Shown here piece by piece: positions 1 to 6,256 of a stretch of DNA of 6,256 nucleotides. Position numbers and translations under genes: made by a program. Where the stretch lies: contig CAMFLN010000217.1 in assembly GCA_945957305.1 (NCBI GenBank), positions 1-6,256 of the forward strand, read 5' to 3'. Positions within the stretch are counted from its first letter, which is position 1, and each line of letters starts with the position of its first letter. The notes under the pieces are model-generated. The model was not told the DNA's origin and did no database searches. It worked only from the letters and a program-made list of their open reading frames with translations. The DNA comes from an uncultured Planctomycetaceae bacterium. GTDB taxonomy: Bacteria > Planctomycetota > Planctomycetia > Pirellulales > JACPPG01.

Positions 1-781
1 CCGTGGGGGAGAGCGCCACCAGGCAGCCGGTGTCGACTTTCAGAAGTTCTCCCGCGGCGAGCGTGCGCCGCATCAGATTCCCGCCTGCGTGCACCATGGC
101 AATGCCGTCACCAACCAGCCGCTGCATGATGAACCCCTCGCCGCCGAAGAGCCCAACGCCAAACCGCTTCTGAAAGGCAATGTTGATCTGAATGCCGCGC
201 GCCGCGCAGACGAATGATTCCTTCTGGCAAATCAATTCGCCCCCCAGTTGATCGAGATGCAGCGGCAGGATTTTGCCAGGGAAGGGGGCGGCAAAGGCCA
301 CATGCTCGCGCTGCTGCGTCGGATTTCCAAAGGTCGTGATAAACAGCGACTCGCCGGTCAGGGCCCGCTTGCCCGCGGTCACCACCTTGGACCAAAAGCC
401 TCCCTGGTTGCTCGGATCGCCGAAGAGCGTCTCCATCTGGATGCCCGATGACATGTACATCATCGCGCCCGGTTCGGCGATCACCATCTCCCCGGGATCG
501 AGAGTAACTTCGACGTATTGCATTTCGCCGCCGAAGATCTCGTAGTCGATCTCATCTGCCCGGCGCGTGCGCGGCGGCGGTTGTGGTGGTCCCCCCGCGC
601 CGCGTAGAGCGTCCGCGAGAGCCGGAATATGGCGCGCCTCGATCCAGCTATTTGTCGTGGGCCCATAGACCAAGGTCGCTGGACCTTCGAGCGCGGGGAG
701 CTTCTCGACGAGGCTTTGCATGGTCAGGGGACCGTACGATTTTCCATCCTGCGCGTAATACCAGGCTTCGTCGCCAGTCAT
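1..781 (-). CDS. GYF_2-AIM24 (TIGR00266) family fusion protein, C-terminus cut by window edge
   Basis: The visible 260 residues start at ATG 781-779 and run off the left edge without a stop. Residues 7-60 look like a GYF_2 (DUF4339) domain: it opens with WYYAQDGKSYGPLT, then a helix (LVEKL) and a SWIEA segment. A proline- and arginine-rich linker follows (about 61-74). From about 78 the protein matches the AIM24/TIGR00266 family: DYEIFGGEMQ, then DPGEMVIAEPGAMMYMSSGI, KRALTGESLFITTF, and the glycine-rich GVGLFGGEGFIMQ and AGGNLMRRTLAAGELLKVDTG. Known family members are beta-rich proteins of poorly defined function; the yeast namesake is mitochondrial, and bacterial copies are usually soluble. 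GYF_2 domains are thought to mediate protein contacts. No signal peptide or membrane segment is visible, so it is probably cytoplasmic. The start is supported by an AAGGAG ribosome site. It is the last visible gene of the run, 70 nt after the thioredoxin gene. Family assignment is strong; function is unknown. Confidence 0.9.
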   Translation of the reverse strand, partial: MTGDEAWYYAQDGKSYGPLTMQSLVEKLPALEGPATLVYGPTTNSWIEARHIPALADALRGAGGPPQPPPRTRRADEIDYEIFGGEMQYVEVTLDPGEMVIAEPGAMMYMSSGIQMETLFGDPSNQGGFWSKVVTAGKRALTGESLFITTFGNPTQQREHVAFAAPFPGKILPLHLDQLGGELICQKESFVCAARGIQINIAFQKRFGVGLFGGEGFIMQRLVGDGIAMVHAGGNLMRRTLAAGELLKVDTGCLVALSPT

Positions 782-790
782 GATTCGTTG

Positions 791-796
791 CTCCTT
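791..796 (-). promoter_or_regulatory. Ribosome binding site of the GYF_2-AIM24 gene
   Basis: The minus strand reads AAGGAG nine nt before ATG 781-779. This is a near-perfect Shine-Dalgarno sequence and it fixes the start so that the whole GYF_2 domain is included. Confidence 0.75.
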
Positions 797-851
797 GCCT
801 CACGGCGGGCGCATCAAGGCCCGTCAGAAAGTTTTCTCTCGGTCCCGTCGA

Positions 852-1715
852 TCAATACATGGCGGCCGACAGCTTCCGCCGGTATTCGGTCGTCAATGGG
901 TCGTCCGGATCGAGGGCGTGAAAGATATCGACCATTAATTCCCTCGCCGGCTCCCCCTGCAGTTTGCGGTCGGTCTGAAAGGCGCTGAGAGCGCGCTGCA
1001 ACGCTTCGCCATATTCCTTACTGCCGGCTAAGGCATTGGCCAGCTTCATTTGCAACGCGGCATCCTGCGGTGCGGCGTCGGCTGCCTTGCGTGCCGTCAA
1101 GACGTCGCCCGCCAAGCGCGCCGCTTGCCGCAAGCGGCAGATCGCCTTGATGCGTTCCCCCTCGGGCTCGAGGTAGCCATGGCCTTCCAGGTGTTTGATC
1201 TGTTCTTCGGATTCGTCAAGTAAATCTTGGGCTGCCAACAGGCGTGCCAGCGCGAGTCGCACGGGCCGGGATTCCGGTTCCGCGGCGAGCGCCATTCTTA
1301 GCTTGGCCGTAGCGCCGGCCGGATCTTCTTGTTCCAGCTGTGTTGCTTCCTCGAGCAGCCGCTCGACTTCGCTGGGCTCCAGCTGCGCAAGCCACTCCCG
1401 CAGTTGCGCTTCGGGCAGCAGGCCGACAAATTGGTTGACTAAGCGTCCCCCGCGCACGGCAAAGACAGCCGGAATCGACGACACCCGCATCTCGCCCGCG
1501 ATTCCCGGGGACTCGTCCACGTTGATCTTGGCCAGCACGAATTTGCCCGCAGCTTCTGCCGCCAGCTTCTCCAGCAGGGGACCGAGTTGTCGACAGGGAC
1601 CGCACCAGGGGGCCCAAAAGTCGATAACGACGGGCAGCTGGTGCGAGCGATCGAGGACCTCGGCATCAAACGTCGCATCGGTGACGTCGATGACCCAGGA
1701 CGAAGGGGCTGTCAT
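852..1715 (-). CDS. cnoX: Thioredoxin-TPR protein, CnoX/YbbN-like (co-chaperone/redox)
   Basis: This is a 287-residue protein, close to the 284 residues of E. coli CnoX (YbbN). Residues 1-110 form a thioredoxin fold with FWAPWCGPC (catalytic Cys38 and Cys41), the KINVDESP strand, and IPAV with the expected cis-proline at 82. Residues about 115-287 are all helical and rich in Ala, Leu and Glu, with TPR-like units (ATAKLRMALAAEPESRPVRLALARLL is one stretch), as in CnoX. CnoX proteins hold unfolding clients under oxidative stress and hand them to GroEL or DnaK. E. coli CnoX lacks the first active-site Cys, whereas this protein has both and should be redox active, as in alphaproteobacterial CnoX. 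There is no signal peptide, so it is likely cytoplasmic. A GTG at 1763-1761 would add 16 residues and overlap the esterase stop, but it lacks a properly spaced ribosome site; ATG 1715-1713 has GGGAG eight nt upstream, and the thioredoxin fold begins right after it. Symbol given by similarity only. Confidence 0.9.
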   Translation of the reverse strand: MTAPSSWVIDVTDATFDAEVLDRSHQLPVVIDFWAPWCGPCRQLGPLLEKLAAEAAGKFVLAKINVDESPGIAGEMRVSSIPAVFAVRGGRLVNQFVGLLPEAQLREWLAQLEPSEVERLLEEATQLEQEDPAGATAKLRMALAAEPESRPVRLALARLLAAQDLLDESEEQIKHLEGHGYLEPEGERIKAICRLRQAARLAGDVLTARKAADAAPQDAALQMKLANALAGSKEYGEALQRALSAFQTDRKLQGEPARELMVDIFHALDPDDPLTTEYRRKLSAAMY

Positions 1716-1723
1716 GCGAAGCG

Positions 1724-1728
1724 CTCCC
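1724..1728 (-). promoter_or_regulatory. Ribosome binding site that decides the thioredoxin-TPR start
   Basis: The minus strand reads GGGAG eight nt before ATG 1715-1713. The in-frame GTG at 1763, which overlaps the preceding stop codon, has only an A-rich stretch and GG directly against it. The internal ATG is therefore the better start. Confidence 0.65.
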
Positions 1729-1755
1729 ACAGGATGGTCGTTTTGCAAGCGAGGC

Positions 1756-2658
1756 TCACTCACCTTTTTTCAGCACACCGCGCTCCTCGAGCCAGGTTGC
1801 CAGGCACTCGGGCCAGGTCGACAACACCGGGTCGTTGCGGGCGAGCCCCACGCCGTGCTTGCCGTCTTGATAGACGTGCAACTCGGCCGGTACCTTGGCG
1901 GCACGCAACCCCTGATAAAAGAGCAGACTGTTTTCCGGCGGTACGGCCGTATCGGCCGTGGTGTGAAACAGAAACGTCTGCGGAGTACGCGCCGTGACTT
2001 GAGTTTCATTACACAGGCTGTCGACCAAAGCGGGCGCGGGATCCTTGCCCAGCAAGTTCTCGCGCGATCCACCGTGAGCAAAAGGGCCTTTGAGCGTGAT
2101 CACGGGATACGCCAGGATGGCGAAGTCGGGCCGGCAGCCCGCGCGGTCGATCGGGTCGCTGGCGGACGAATTGCCGTCGTCGAAGTGCGTGGCCGCCGTC
2201 GAGGCCAGGTGCCCGCCTGCCGAGAAGCCCATGATGCCGATCCGCGCCGGATCGATCCCCCATTCCTTGGCCCGCGAGCGGATCAGTCGAATGGCGCGCT
2301 GCGCGTCCGAGATTTGCGACGGATGATGGTATTTCGGAGCCAGGCGATAGCGGAGCACGAAGGCGGTCACGCCGTATTCGTTGAACCACTCGGCGACTTC
2401 ATGCCCCTCGTAGGTCATGGCCAGATGCCGATAACCGCCGCCCGGGCAAACGATTACGGCGCCGCCGTTGGCTTTTTCCGCCGCAGGCTTATGCAGCCAC
2501 AGGCACGGCTTATCGGCATCCTCTGTGCCGGTGGCGCCCGGCGCTCCCTCGGGCCAGAGGAAGAATTGCGGCGGTTCGGCTGCTTGCACGCGTGAAGCGG
2601 ACTGCGCGGCCAGCGTGGCAACAGTGAGCACAAGAGCGGACATCAAAAGCGGCTTCAT
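1756..2658 (-). CDS. Secreted alpha/beta-hydrolase, esterase/lipase (Aes / BD-FAE-like) family
   Basis: This is a 300-residue exported hydrolase. Residues 1-26 look like a Sec signal peptide: MKPLL, a hydrophobic core to about 18, and a likely cleavage at VQA|AEPP. The hydrolase fold shows the oxyanion-hole motif CPGGGY (71-76), the RYRLAP strand typical of this esterase group (103-108), the nucleophile elbow GFSAGGH (144-150, Ser146), the acid in TADTAVP (Asp236) and the histidine in GKHGVG (His268). All three catalytic residues are present. In planctomycetes such proteins are often annotated as acetylxylan esterase, lipase or 'prolyl oligopeptidase family', and they remove acyl groups from sugars or small esters; the substrate here cannot be told. 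The reading frame stays open 50 codons further upstream into the preceding gene, but ATG 2658-2656 gives a clean signal peptide and has GGGAG six nt upstream. It sits 40 nt after the cytochrome-propeller gene and 40 nt before the thioredoxin gene. Confidence 0.9.
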   Translation of the reverse strand: MKPLLMSALVLTVATLAAQSASRVQAAEPPQFFLWPEGAPGATGTEDADKPCLWLHKPAAEKANGGAVIVCPGGGYRHLAMTYEGHEVAEWFNEYGVTAFVLRYRLAPKYHHPSQISDAQRAIRLIRSRAKEWGIDPARIGIMGFSAGGHLASTAATHFDDGNSSASDPIDRAGCRPDFAILAYPVITLKGPFAHGGSRENLLGKDPAPALVDSLCNETQVTARTPQTFLFHTTADTAVPPENSLLFYQGLRAAKVPAELHVYQDGKHGVGLARNDPVLSTWPECLATWLEERGVLKKGE

Positions 2659-2664
2659 CACCGG

Positions 2665-2669
2665 CTCCC
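2665..2669 (-). promoter_or_regulatory. Ribosome binding site that decides the esterase start
   Basis: The minus strand reads GGGAG six nt before ATG 2658-2656. It supports this start over a longer version that would overlap the end of the upstream gene by more than 100 nt and hide the signal peptide. Confidence 0.7.
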
Positions 2670-2698
2670 AAAAGGTGCATGATTTATTTTGGCGATTC

Positions 2699-5600
2699 TC
2701 ACGGTTTGCGAGGTGCTCGTGCCGCCGGTCCATCGAACCCCGACAGCCATTGGGCCGCGGGGTCCTCCGGCGGACGATCGAGCGCCAAGAACGTAAACAG
2801 GTCGGCAATCTCTTGCGGTTGCAATTGCTTTTCCAAGTCCTCGGGCATCAACGACAATTTGCTGGTTTCTAACTGCACGACCTGCGACCGCGGGATGGTT
2901 TCGATTTTGCCCCCTTGCTGTTTGATGGCGACGTGCTGGGGGCTGTCTTCAACCAGCAGGCCGGTCAAGATCCGCCCGTCGTCGGTGACCACGATCCGCG
3001 CCTGATAAGCGGCGCCGATCACCAGGCTGGGATCAAGCACGTTCGACAGCAATTGTTCGAACGAACCGCGGCCATTGGCCGTGATATCGGGACCGACCTC
3101 TTGGCCTTGCCCGTGCAATCGATGGCAATTGCCGCAGACGCGCGCAAACACGACCCGCCCCGCGAGCGGATCACCGGTCGTCGTGCGGATCATTTGTCGC
3201 ACGCGGCCGATGGTTTGTTCGCGGTCAGGGCTGCGTTCCGTGCGCAGCGTGCCCCAGACGCGCGTGATCTCGGCCTGCAAGGATTCGTCTCCGGCGGCAA
3301 GAAGCTTGCGAATCTGATTGGCATTTACGTCGCCGCGCTGCACGCGACCGTCGGCAATCGCGGCCAGCAACTTTCGCCCCCAGGCCGGCCGGCTGGTCAG
3401 CAGCGTTACGGCATGGGGCCGCAATTCGGCTTCCAATTGCGGATAAGCGTCCAAAGCGAGCGTCGCGACCTGCTCGTCTTCGAAACGTCCGAATGAGCTG
3501 AGAATCAGCCGACGCAGCTCGGGCGGTGCCGCATTCGCGGAAGTTAGCAGCGGCGCCACGGTTTCAATCAATCGCGGATCGCCTGCCGCTGCCAGGGCAG
3601 CCAGCGCGCGGGCACGCTGGCCGTGCGAATACTGCGTCGACGCGAGCACACTACGGGCCTCGGCAACGGCGCCGGCGTCTCTCCACGAAGCCGCCAGTAG
3701 AACACCCTCGACGCGCAGGGAATCGTCAGCTGCGCGTTTTTGAGTCTGTTCGAGCACAGGTTGCAGAGCCGCTCGCAATCTTCCCACCTTCTCGGCGTCA
3801 AGTTCGCCGCGCTGCACCTCATCCGCCAGAACGGCCAGGCATTGCGATGCGGCGTCGGTGGCAGTTGAATCTGCGTCCGCGTACAACTGCACCAGCTGCG
3901 CGATATGCGGGGCGTCAAAGGGTTCCGAGGCCAGCAGCCGCTGGCAGACACGCGGAGCGAGAGCTGCCACGGCCGGCGCGTTCCGTCGCTCGGCGTTCAA
4001 TGCCGCGAAATAGGGTTCGACCTCTGCGTTCAGGCGCGGATGCAGATTCTGCCACACAATGCGGGGCAGCAGGGGATCTTCTGGCGAATGCGTCAGTACG
4101 TCCATCAGTAGCGCCACCGTGTCAACTCCGCGTAACTTCGCCGCGGCAATCGCCACTTGCAGCCGCACATCGGGACTCTCGTCTTCGGCAAGGCTGACAA
4201 CTTGAGGGCGCAAGGTATCCGAGATATCGCGCGCGTTCCCTGCCGCACGTACTCCCCAGGCACGAAAGCCAGGGTCGGCATGCGCCAGCAGCTTGCCGTG
4301 AAATGGTTCGGTTAATGGGCCCATGCCCACGAGCGCCCACAGGCCATGCATCCGCGCGGTGCGCGGGGCCGTGTCGTCGAGCACCAAGGATTCGAGCGCG
4401 GCACGCGTGGCCGGGCTATTGCGTTCGCACAGCAAGCGCTGCGCAATGTCGCGAAAATAAACGTTGGGGCTCTTTAATCTCGCGAGCAGCTGCGGATCAC
4501 TTTCCTCAGCCAGATTGAATGGACCGGCACGCGGCGTGTCTTTGTAGCGAATGCGATAGAGCCGCCCTTTACCGCGATCAATGCCGGTCGGGTCGCGGTT
4601 GGCATCCTGGTAACAGTGATACCGATCGTACCAGTCGAGAACATATAAACAGCCGTCGGGACCCGTCTTCTGCGCCACCGGCATGAACCACGAGTCGTTG
4701 GCCGAGAGAAAATCAGCTTCGAGCTGGCCGGTGTAAGTCGCACCGTTGCGCGTGAGCGAATCGCAGTTGATGCAATTGCCATGGATGTTGCCCATATACA
4801 GCTTGCCGCGGTATTGCTCGGGATAGGCATCGCTATCGAAGAAGTGGATGCCGCAATACGCCGCCTGTTGATGGCGATAATCGACAATCGATTCGATCTT
4901 CCAGGTAAACGGGGGATAAGCTCCGGCTTGCCGATGGTAGTAGCCCGATTCAACCAAATGCCACAGGTGATCAATGACGCAGGCGCTCAGGAACGCACTT
5001 CCTTCATGGTCCCAGGCGATTCCCCAGGGATTGCTCGTGCCTTCGGCGAAGAGCTCGAACTGTCGGGTGCGGGGATGGATGCGAAACATCGCGGCCGTAA
5101 ATCGAAACTCACGATCCCCCTGCCGCACGACGCTGCGATTGAAGACTCCGTTCAGCCCGTACAGCCAGCCGTCGGGTCCCCAGGTCAGCGAGTTGGGCAA
5201 TTCGTGCGTGTCGTCACGTCCGAAGCCCGTGACGACGACCTCGCGGCGGTCGGCGCGTCCGTCGCCATCGGTGTCCTGCAGGTACAGAATGTCGGGGGCA
5301 TTCGCGACCCACACACCGCCTGCCCCCACGGCAATGCCCGAGGGGATGTTCAAACCATCGGCGAACACGGTGACGCGATCGACCTGACCGTCGTGATCGG
5401 TGTCTTCCAAAACCTTGACACGGTCACGGCCGGGGCCAGCCTCGCGGCGCGGGTATTCCAGGCTTTCGGTTACCCAGATGCGTCCCCGTTCGTCAAACGT
5501 CATCGCCACCGGGTTCACCAGGTCCGGCTCGGCGGCCACCAACTCCACCTTGAACCCTGCGGGCACGGACATCCGCGCGATCGCCTCGGCGGGAGATAGC

Positions 5601-5734
5601 GCTGGGCCTGGCGACTTGTGTTGACCATGCGGCACCGCCTGCGGAGCATCGGCCCGCGCCGTGGATAGTCCGGGGAGCGTCGCGAACAACAGGCCCGCCC
5701 AAGCGGCGCGCCAGAACGTGTCGAATCGTGCCAC
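2699..5734 (-). CDS. PVC-type 'membrane-bound dehydrogenase': signal peptide, beta-propeller, HEAT-like repeats, cytochrome c (TIGR02604 + TIGR02603)
   Basis: This is a 1011-residue exported haem protein. Residues 1-28 are a signal peptide ending ARA|DAPQ. Residues about 45-400 are a glucose/sorbosone-dehydrogenase-like beta-propeller of the TIGR02604 type: GFKVELVAAEPDLVNPVAMTFDE, two calcium-loop-like motifs (DTDHDGQVD 111-119, DTDGDGRAD 154-162), NSLTWGPDGWLYG, and GNIHGNCIN (315-323). Residues about 410-830 are alpha-helical and resemble HEAT repeats. The C-terminus is a TIGR02603 cytochrome c domain with haem motif CGNCH (867-871), GPDI, and a probable axial Met963 in LSLMPED, followed by a 26-residue Pro/Ala-rich tail without a membrane anchor. 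Such proteins are presumed periplasmic oxidoreductases, but their substrates are mostly unknown. The start is GTG at 5734-5732, the first possible after an in-frame TGA; it lies 2 nt after the upstream stop with only a weak ribosome site, which suggests translational coupling. Length and domain order are usual for the family. Confidence 0.93.
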   Translation of the reverse strand: MARFDTFWRAAWAGLLFATLPGLSTARADAPQAVPHGQHKSPGPALSPAEAIARMSVPAGFKVELVAAEPDLVNPVAMTFDERGRIWVTESLEYPRREAGPGRDRVKVLEDTDHDGQVDRVTVFADGLNIPSGIAVGAGGVWVANAPDILYLQDTDGDGRADRREVVVTGFGRDDTHELPNSLTWGPDGWLYGLNGVFNRSVVRQGDREFRFTAAMFRIHPRTRQFELFAEGTSNPWGIAWDHEGSAFLSACVIDHLWHLVESGYYHRQAGAYPPFTWKIESIVDYRHQQAAYCGIHFFDSDAYPEQYRGKLYMGNIHGNCINCDSLTRNGATYTGQLEADFLSANDSWFMPVAQKTGPDGCLYVLDWYDRYHCYQDANRDPTGIDRGKGRLYRIRYKDTPRAGPFNLAEESDPQLLARLKSPNVYFRDIAQRLLCERNSPATRAALESLVLDDTAPRTARMHGLWALVGMGPLTEPFHGKLLAHADPGFRAWGVRAAGNARDISDTLRPQVVSLAEDESPDVRLQVAIAAAKLRGVDTVALLMDVLTHSPEDPLLPRIVWQNLHPRLNAEVEPYFAALNAERRNAPAVAALAPRVCQRLLASEPFDAPHIAQLVQLYADADSTATDAASQCLAVLADEVQRGELDAEKVGRLRAALQPVLEQTQKRAADDSLRVEGVLLAASWRDAGAVAEARSVLASTQYSHGQRARALAALAAAGDPRLIETVAPLLTSANAAPPELRRLILSSFGRFEDEQVATLALDAYPQLEAELRPHAVTLLTSRPAWGRKLLAAIADGRVQRGDVNANQIRKLLAAGDESLQAEITRVWGTLRTERSPDREQTIGRVRQMIRTTTGDPLAGRVVFARVCGNCHRLHGQGQEVGPDITANGRGSFEQLLSNVLDPSLVIGAAYQARIVVTDDGRILTGLLVEDSPQHVAIKQQGGKIETIPRSQVVQLETSKLSLMPEDLEKQLQPQEIADLFTFLALDRPPEDPAAQWLSGFDGPAARAPRKP

Positions 5735-5736
5735 GA

Positions 5737-6256
5737 TTATTCACCCGCCGCGGCGGGGGCTGTGTTGGTGAGCGAGGTGAGGTAGGCGAGCAAATCCGCC
5801 GCATCTTGCGCTGTGATGTCCTGCAGCACAAGCTCGGGCATCATCGATTGTTTTTGCGGCTGTTTCGTGACGACCTCGGATTGCGGCACACGGATCGTTT
5901 TACCTTCGACGTTTTTCAAAACTAGCTCGTTGTCGTTTTGCTCGACAATAAAGCCGGCGTGTACCTCGCCGCCGGAAGTTTCAACTAGGTGTACGACGTA
6001 TTCGGGAGCGATCGCCTTGGAGGGGTCCAGGATGGTTTCGAGCAGTGTCTTGCGCTCGTATTTCTTACCGATCTGGCTCAGATCGGGGCCAATCGTATTG
6101 CCGAAGCCATTGACCCGGTGGCACGATTTACAGCGCGCGGCGGAACTCTTGAAGAAGATGTTGCGGCCACGGTTTTCGTCCCCATTCAGGGCCAGGATTC
6201 GCTCGGGTTTGACGGCGGCACCGAGTGTTTTGGGGCGTTCCTTCTCGGGGATAAAG
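5737..6256 (-). CDS. Cytochrome c domain protein (TIGR02603 type), N-terminal part outside the window
   Basis: The visible 172 residues are the C-terminal end of a protein that enters from the right edge and stops at TAA 5739-5737. They form one complete haem-binding domain: NGDENRGRNIFF, the haem motif CKSCH (residues 42-46 of the visible part, bases 6118-6132), the GPDLSQIG loop, ETILDPSKAIAPEY, a beta-rich section (VVHLVETSGGEVHAGFIVEQ), and a probable axial Met in SMMPE, then a helix (DAADLLAYLTSL). This is the same domain as the end of the next gene but clearly diverged (CKSCH against CGNCH, different loops). In planctomycetes this domain usually ends a long propeller or HEAT-repeat protein, so the missing part is probably large and exported; that cannot be checked here. 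The haem domain call is firm; the full protein type is inferred. Confidence 0.88.
   Translation of the reverse strand, partial: FIPEKERPKTLGAAVKPERILALNGDENRGRNIFFKSSAARCKSCHRVNGFGNTIGPDLSQIGKKYERKTLLETILDPSKAIAPEYVVHLVETSGGEVHAGFIVEQNDNELVLKNVEGKTIRVPQSEVVTKQPQKQSMMPELVLQDITAQDAADLLAYLTSLTNTAPAAAGE
5744..5757. repeat. 14-bp perfect GC palindrome at the junction of the two cytochrome genes
   Basis: CCCGCCGCGGCGGG is identical on both strands. It lies in the last codons of the upstream cytochrome gene (Pro-Ala-Ala-Ala-Gly) and ends nine nt before the GTG start of the next gene. In RNA it could form a five-base-pair stem with a CGCG loop over the weak ribosome site. It may equally be chance in GC-rich Ala/Pro codons. 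No run of T follows, so it is not an intrinsic terminator. Confidence 0.35.

Noticed and set aside
111..395. Minus-strand frame of 95 codons inside the AIM24 gene region
   Set aside because: It is an alternate frame of the GYF_2-AIM24 gene, which has strong family motifs in the correct frame.
806..823. Possible hairpin (CGGGC, 8-nt loop, GCCCG) between the thioredoxin and AIM24 genes
   Set aside because: The stem is only five base pairs and no T-run follows on the minus strand, so it is not a credible intrinsic terminator. The rest of the 70-nt gap shows only the ribosome site.
1195..2595. 466-codon open frame on the plus strand
   Set aside because: It lies antisense to the thioredoxin and esterase genes, both of which have clear motifs. 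Its translation is low-complexity (Ser/Arg/Ala-rich) with no recognisable domain, as expected for an antisense shadow in GC-rich DNA.
2659..2698. Search for a promoter or terminator between the large cytochrome gene and the esterase gene
   Set aside because: The 40-nt gap has a short A/T-rich patch and a ribosome site but no paired -35/-10 boxes and no hairpin with T-run.
3526..4197. 223-codon open frame on the plus strand
   Set aside because: It is antisense to the HEAT-like region, and its Arg/Pro/Ala-rich translation has no fold signature.
4781..5599. 272-codon open frame on the plus strand
   Set aside because: It is fully antisense to the propeller domain of the large cytochrome protein. 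It has no recognisable domain and no support from a ribosome site.

Overview
The window reads as a stretch of planctomycete (PVC superphylum, Pirellula-like) chromosome. The main reason is the pair of genes at its right end. Both end in the planctomycete-type c-type cytochrome domain, and the larger also carries the N-terminal beta-propeller of the 'membrane-bound dehydrogenase' family (TIGR02604/TIGR02603), which is hugely expanded in planctomycetes and Verrucomicrobia. The DNA is GC-rich, so the opposite strand and alternate frames are full of long spurious ORFs. I see no mobile elements, RNA genes, CRISPR arrays or integration signals. Species cannot be assigned from the sequence alone.

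All five genes are on the minus strand, so transcription runs from right to left. In order: (1) 6256-5737, the C-terminal part of an exported-type cytochrome c domain protein, cut by the window edge; (2) 5734-2699, a 1011-residue secreted protein with signal peptide, propeller, HEAT-like repeats and cytochrome c; (3) 2658-1756, a secreted alpha/beta-hydrolase of the esterase/lipase type; (4) 1715-852, a thioredoxin-TPR protein of the CnoX/YbbN type with an intact CGPC active site; (5) 781 to the left edge, a GYF_2-AIM24 (TIGR00266) fusion lacking its C-terminus here. Gaps between genes are 2, 40, 40 and 70 nt. There is no convincing terminator or promoter between them, so one polycistronic unit is plausible. 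Genes 3-5 have clear Shine-Dalgarno sequences; gene 2 has only a weak one and probably depends on coupling to gene 1.

Functionally the first three genes point to the cell envelope: two haem proteins that could pass electrons from an oxidised substrate, plus an esterase that could deacylate a sugar or polysaccharide. The last two are predicted cytoplasmic: a redox-active chaperone-type thioredoxin and an AIM24 protein of unclear role. A shared pathway is inference; the grouping may simply be local co-transcription. The window is nearly fully coding and mostly conventional. I find no clear new system. The points most worth following are the GYF-AIM24 fusion, the tandem cytochrome genes with a palindrome at their junction, and two start-site corrections.
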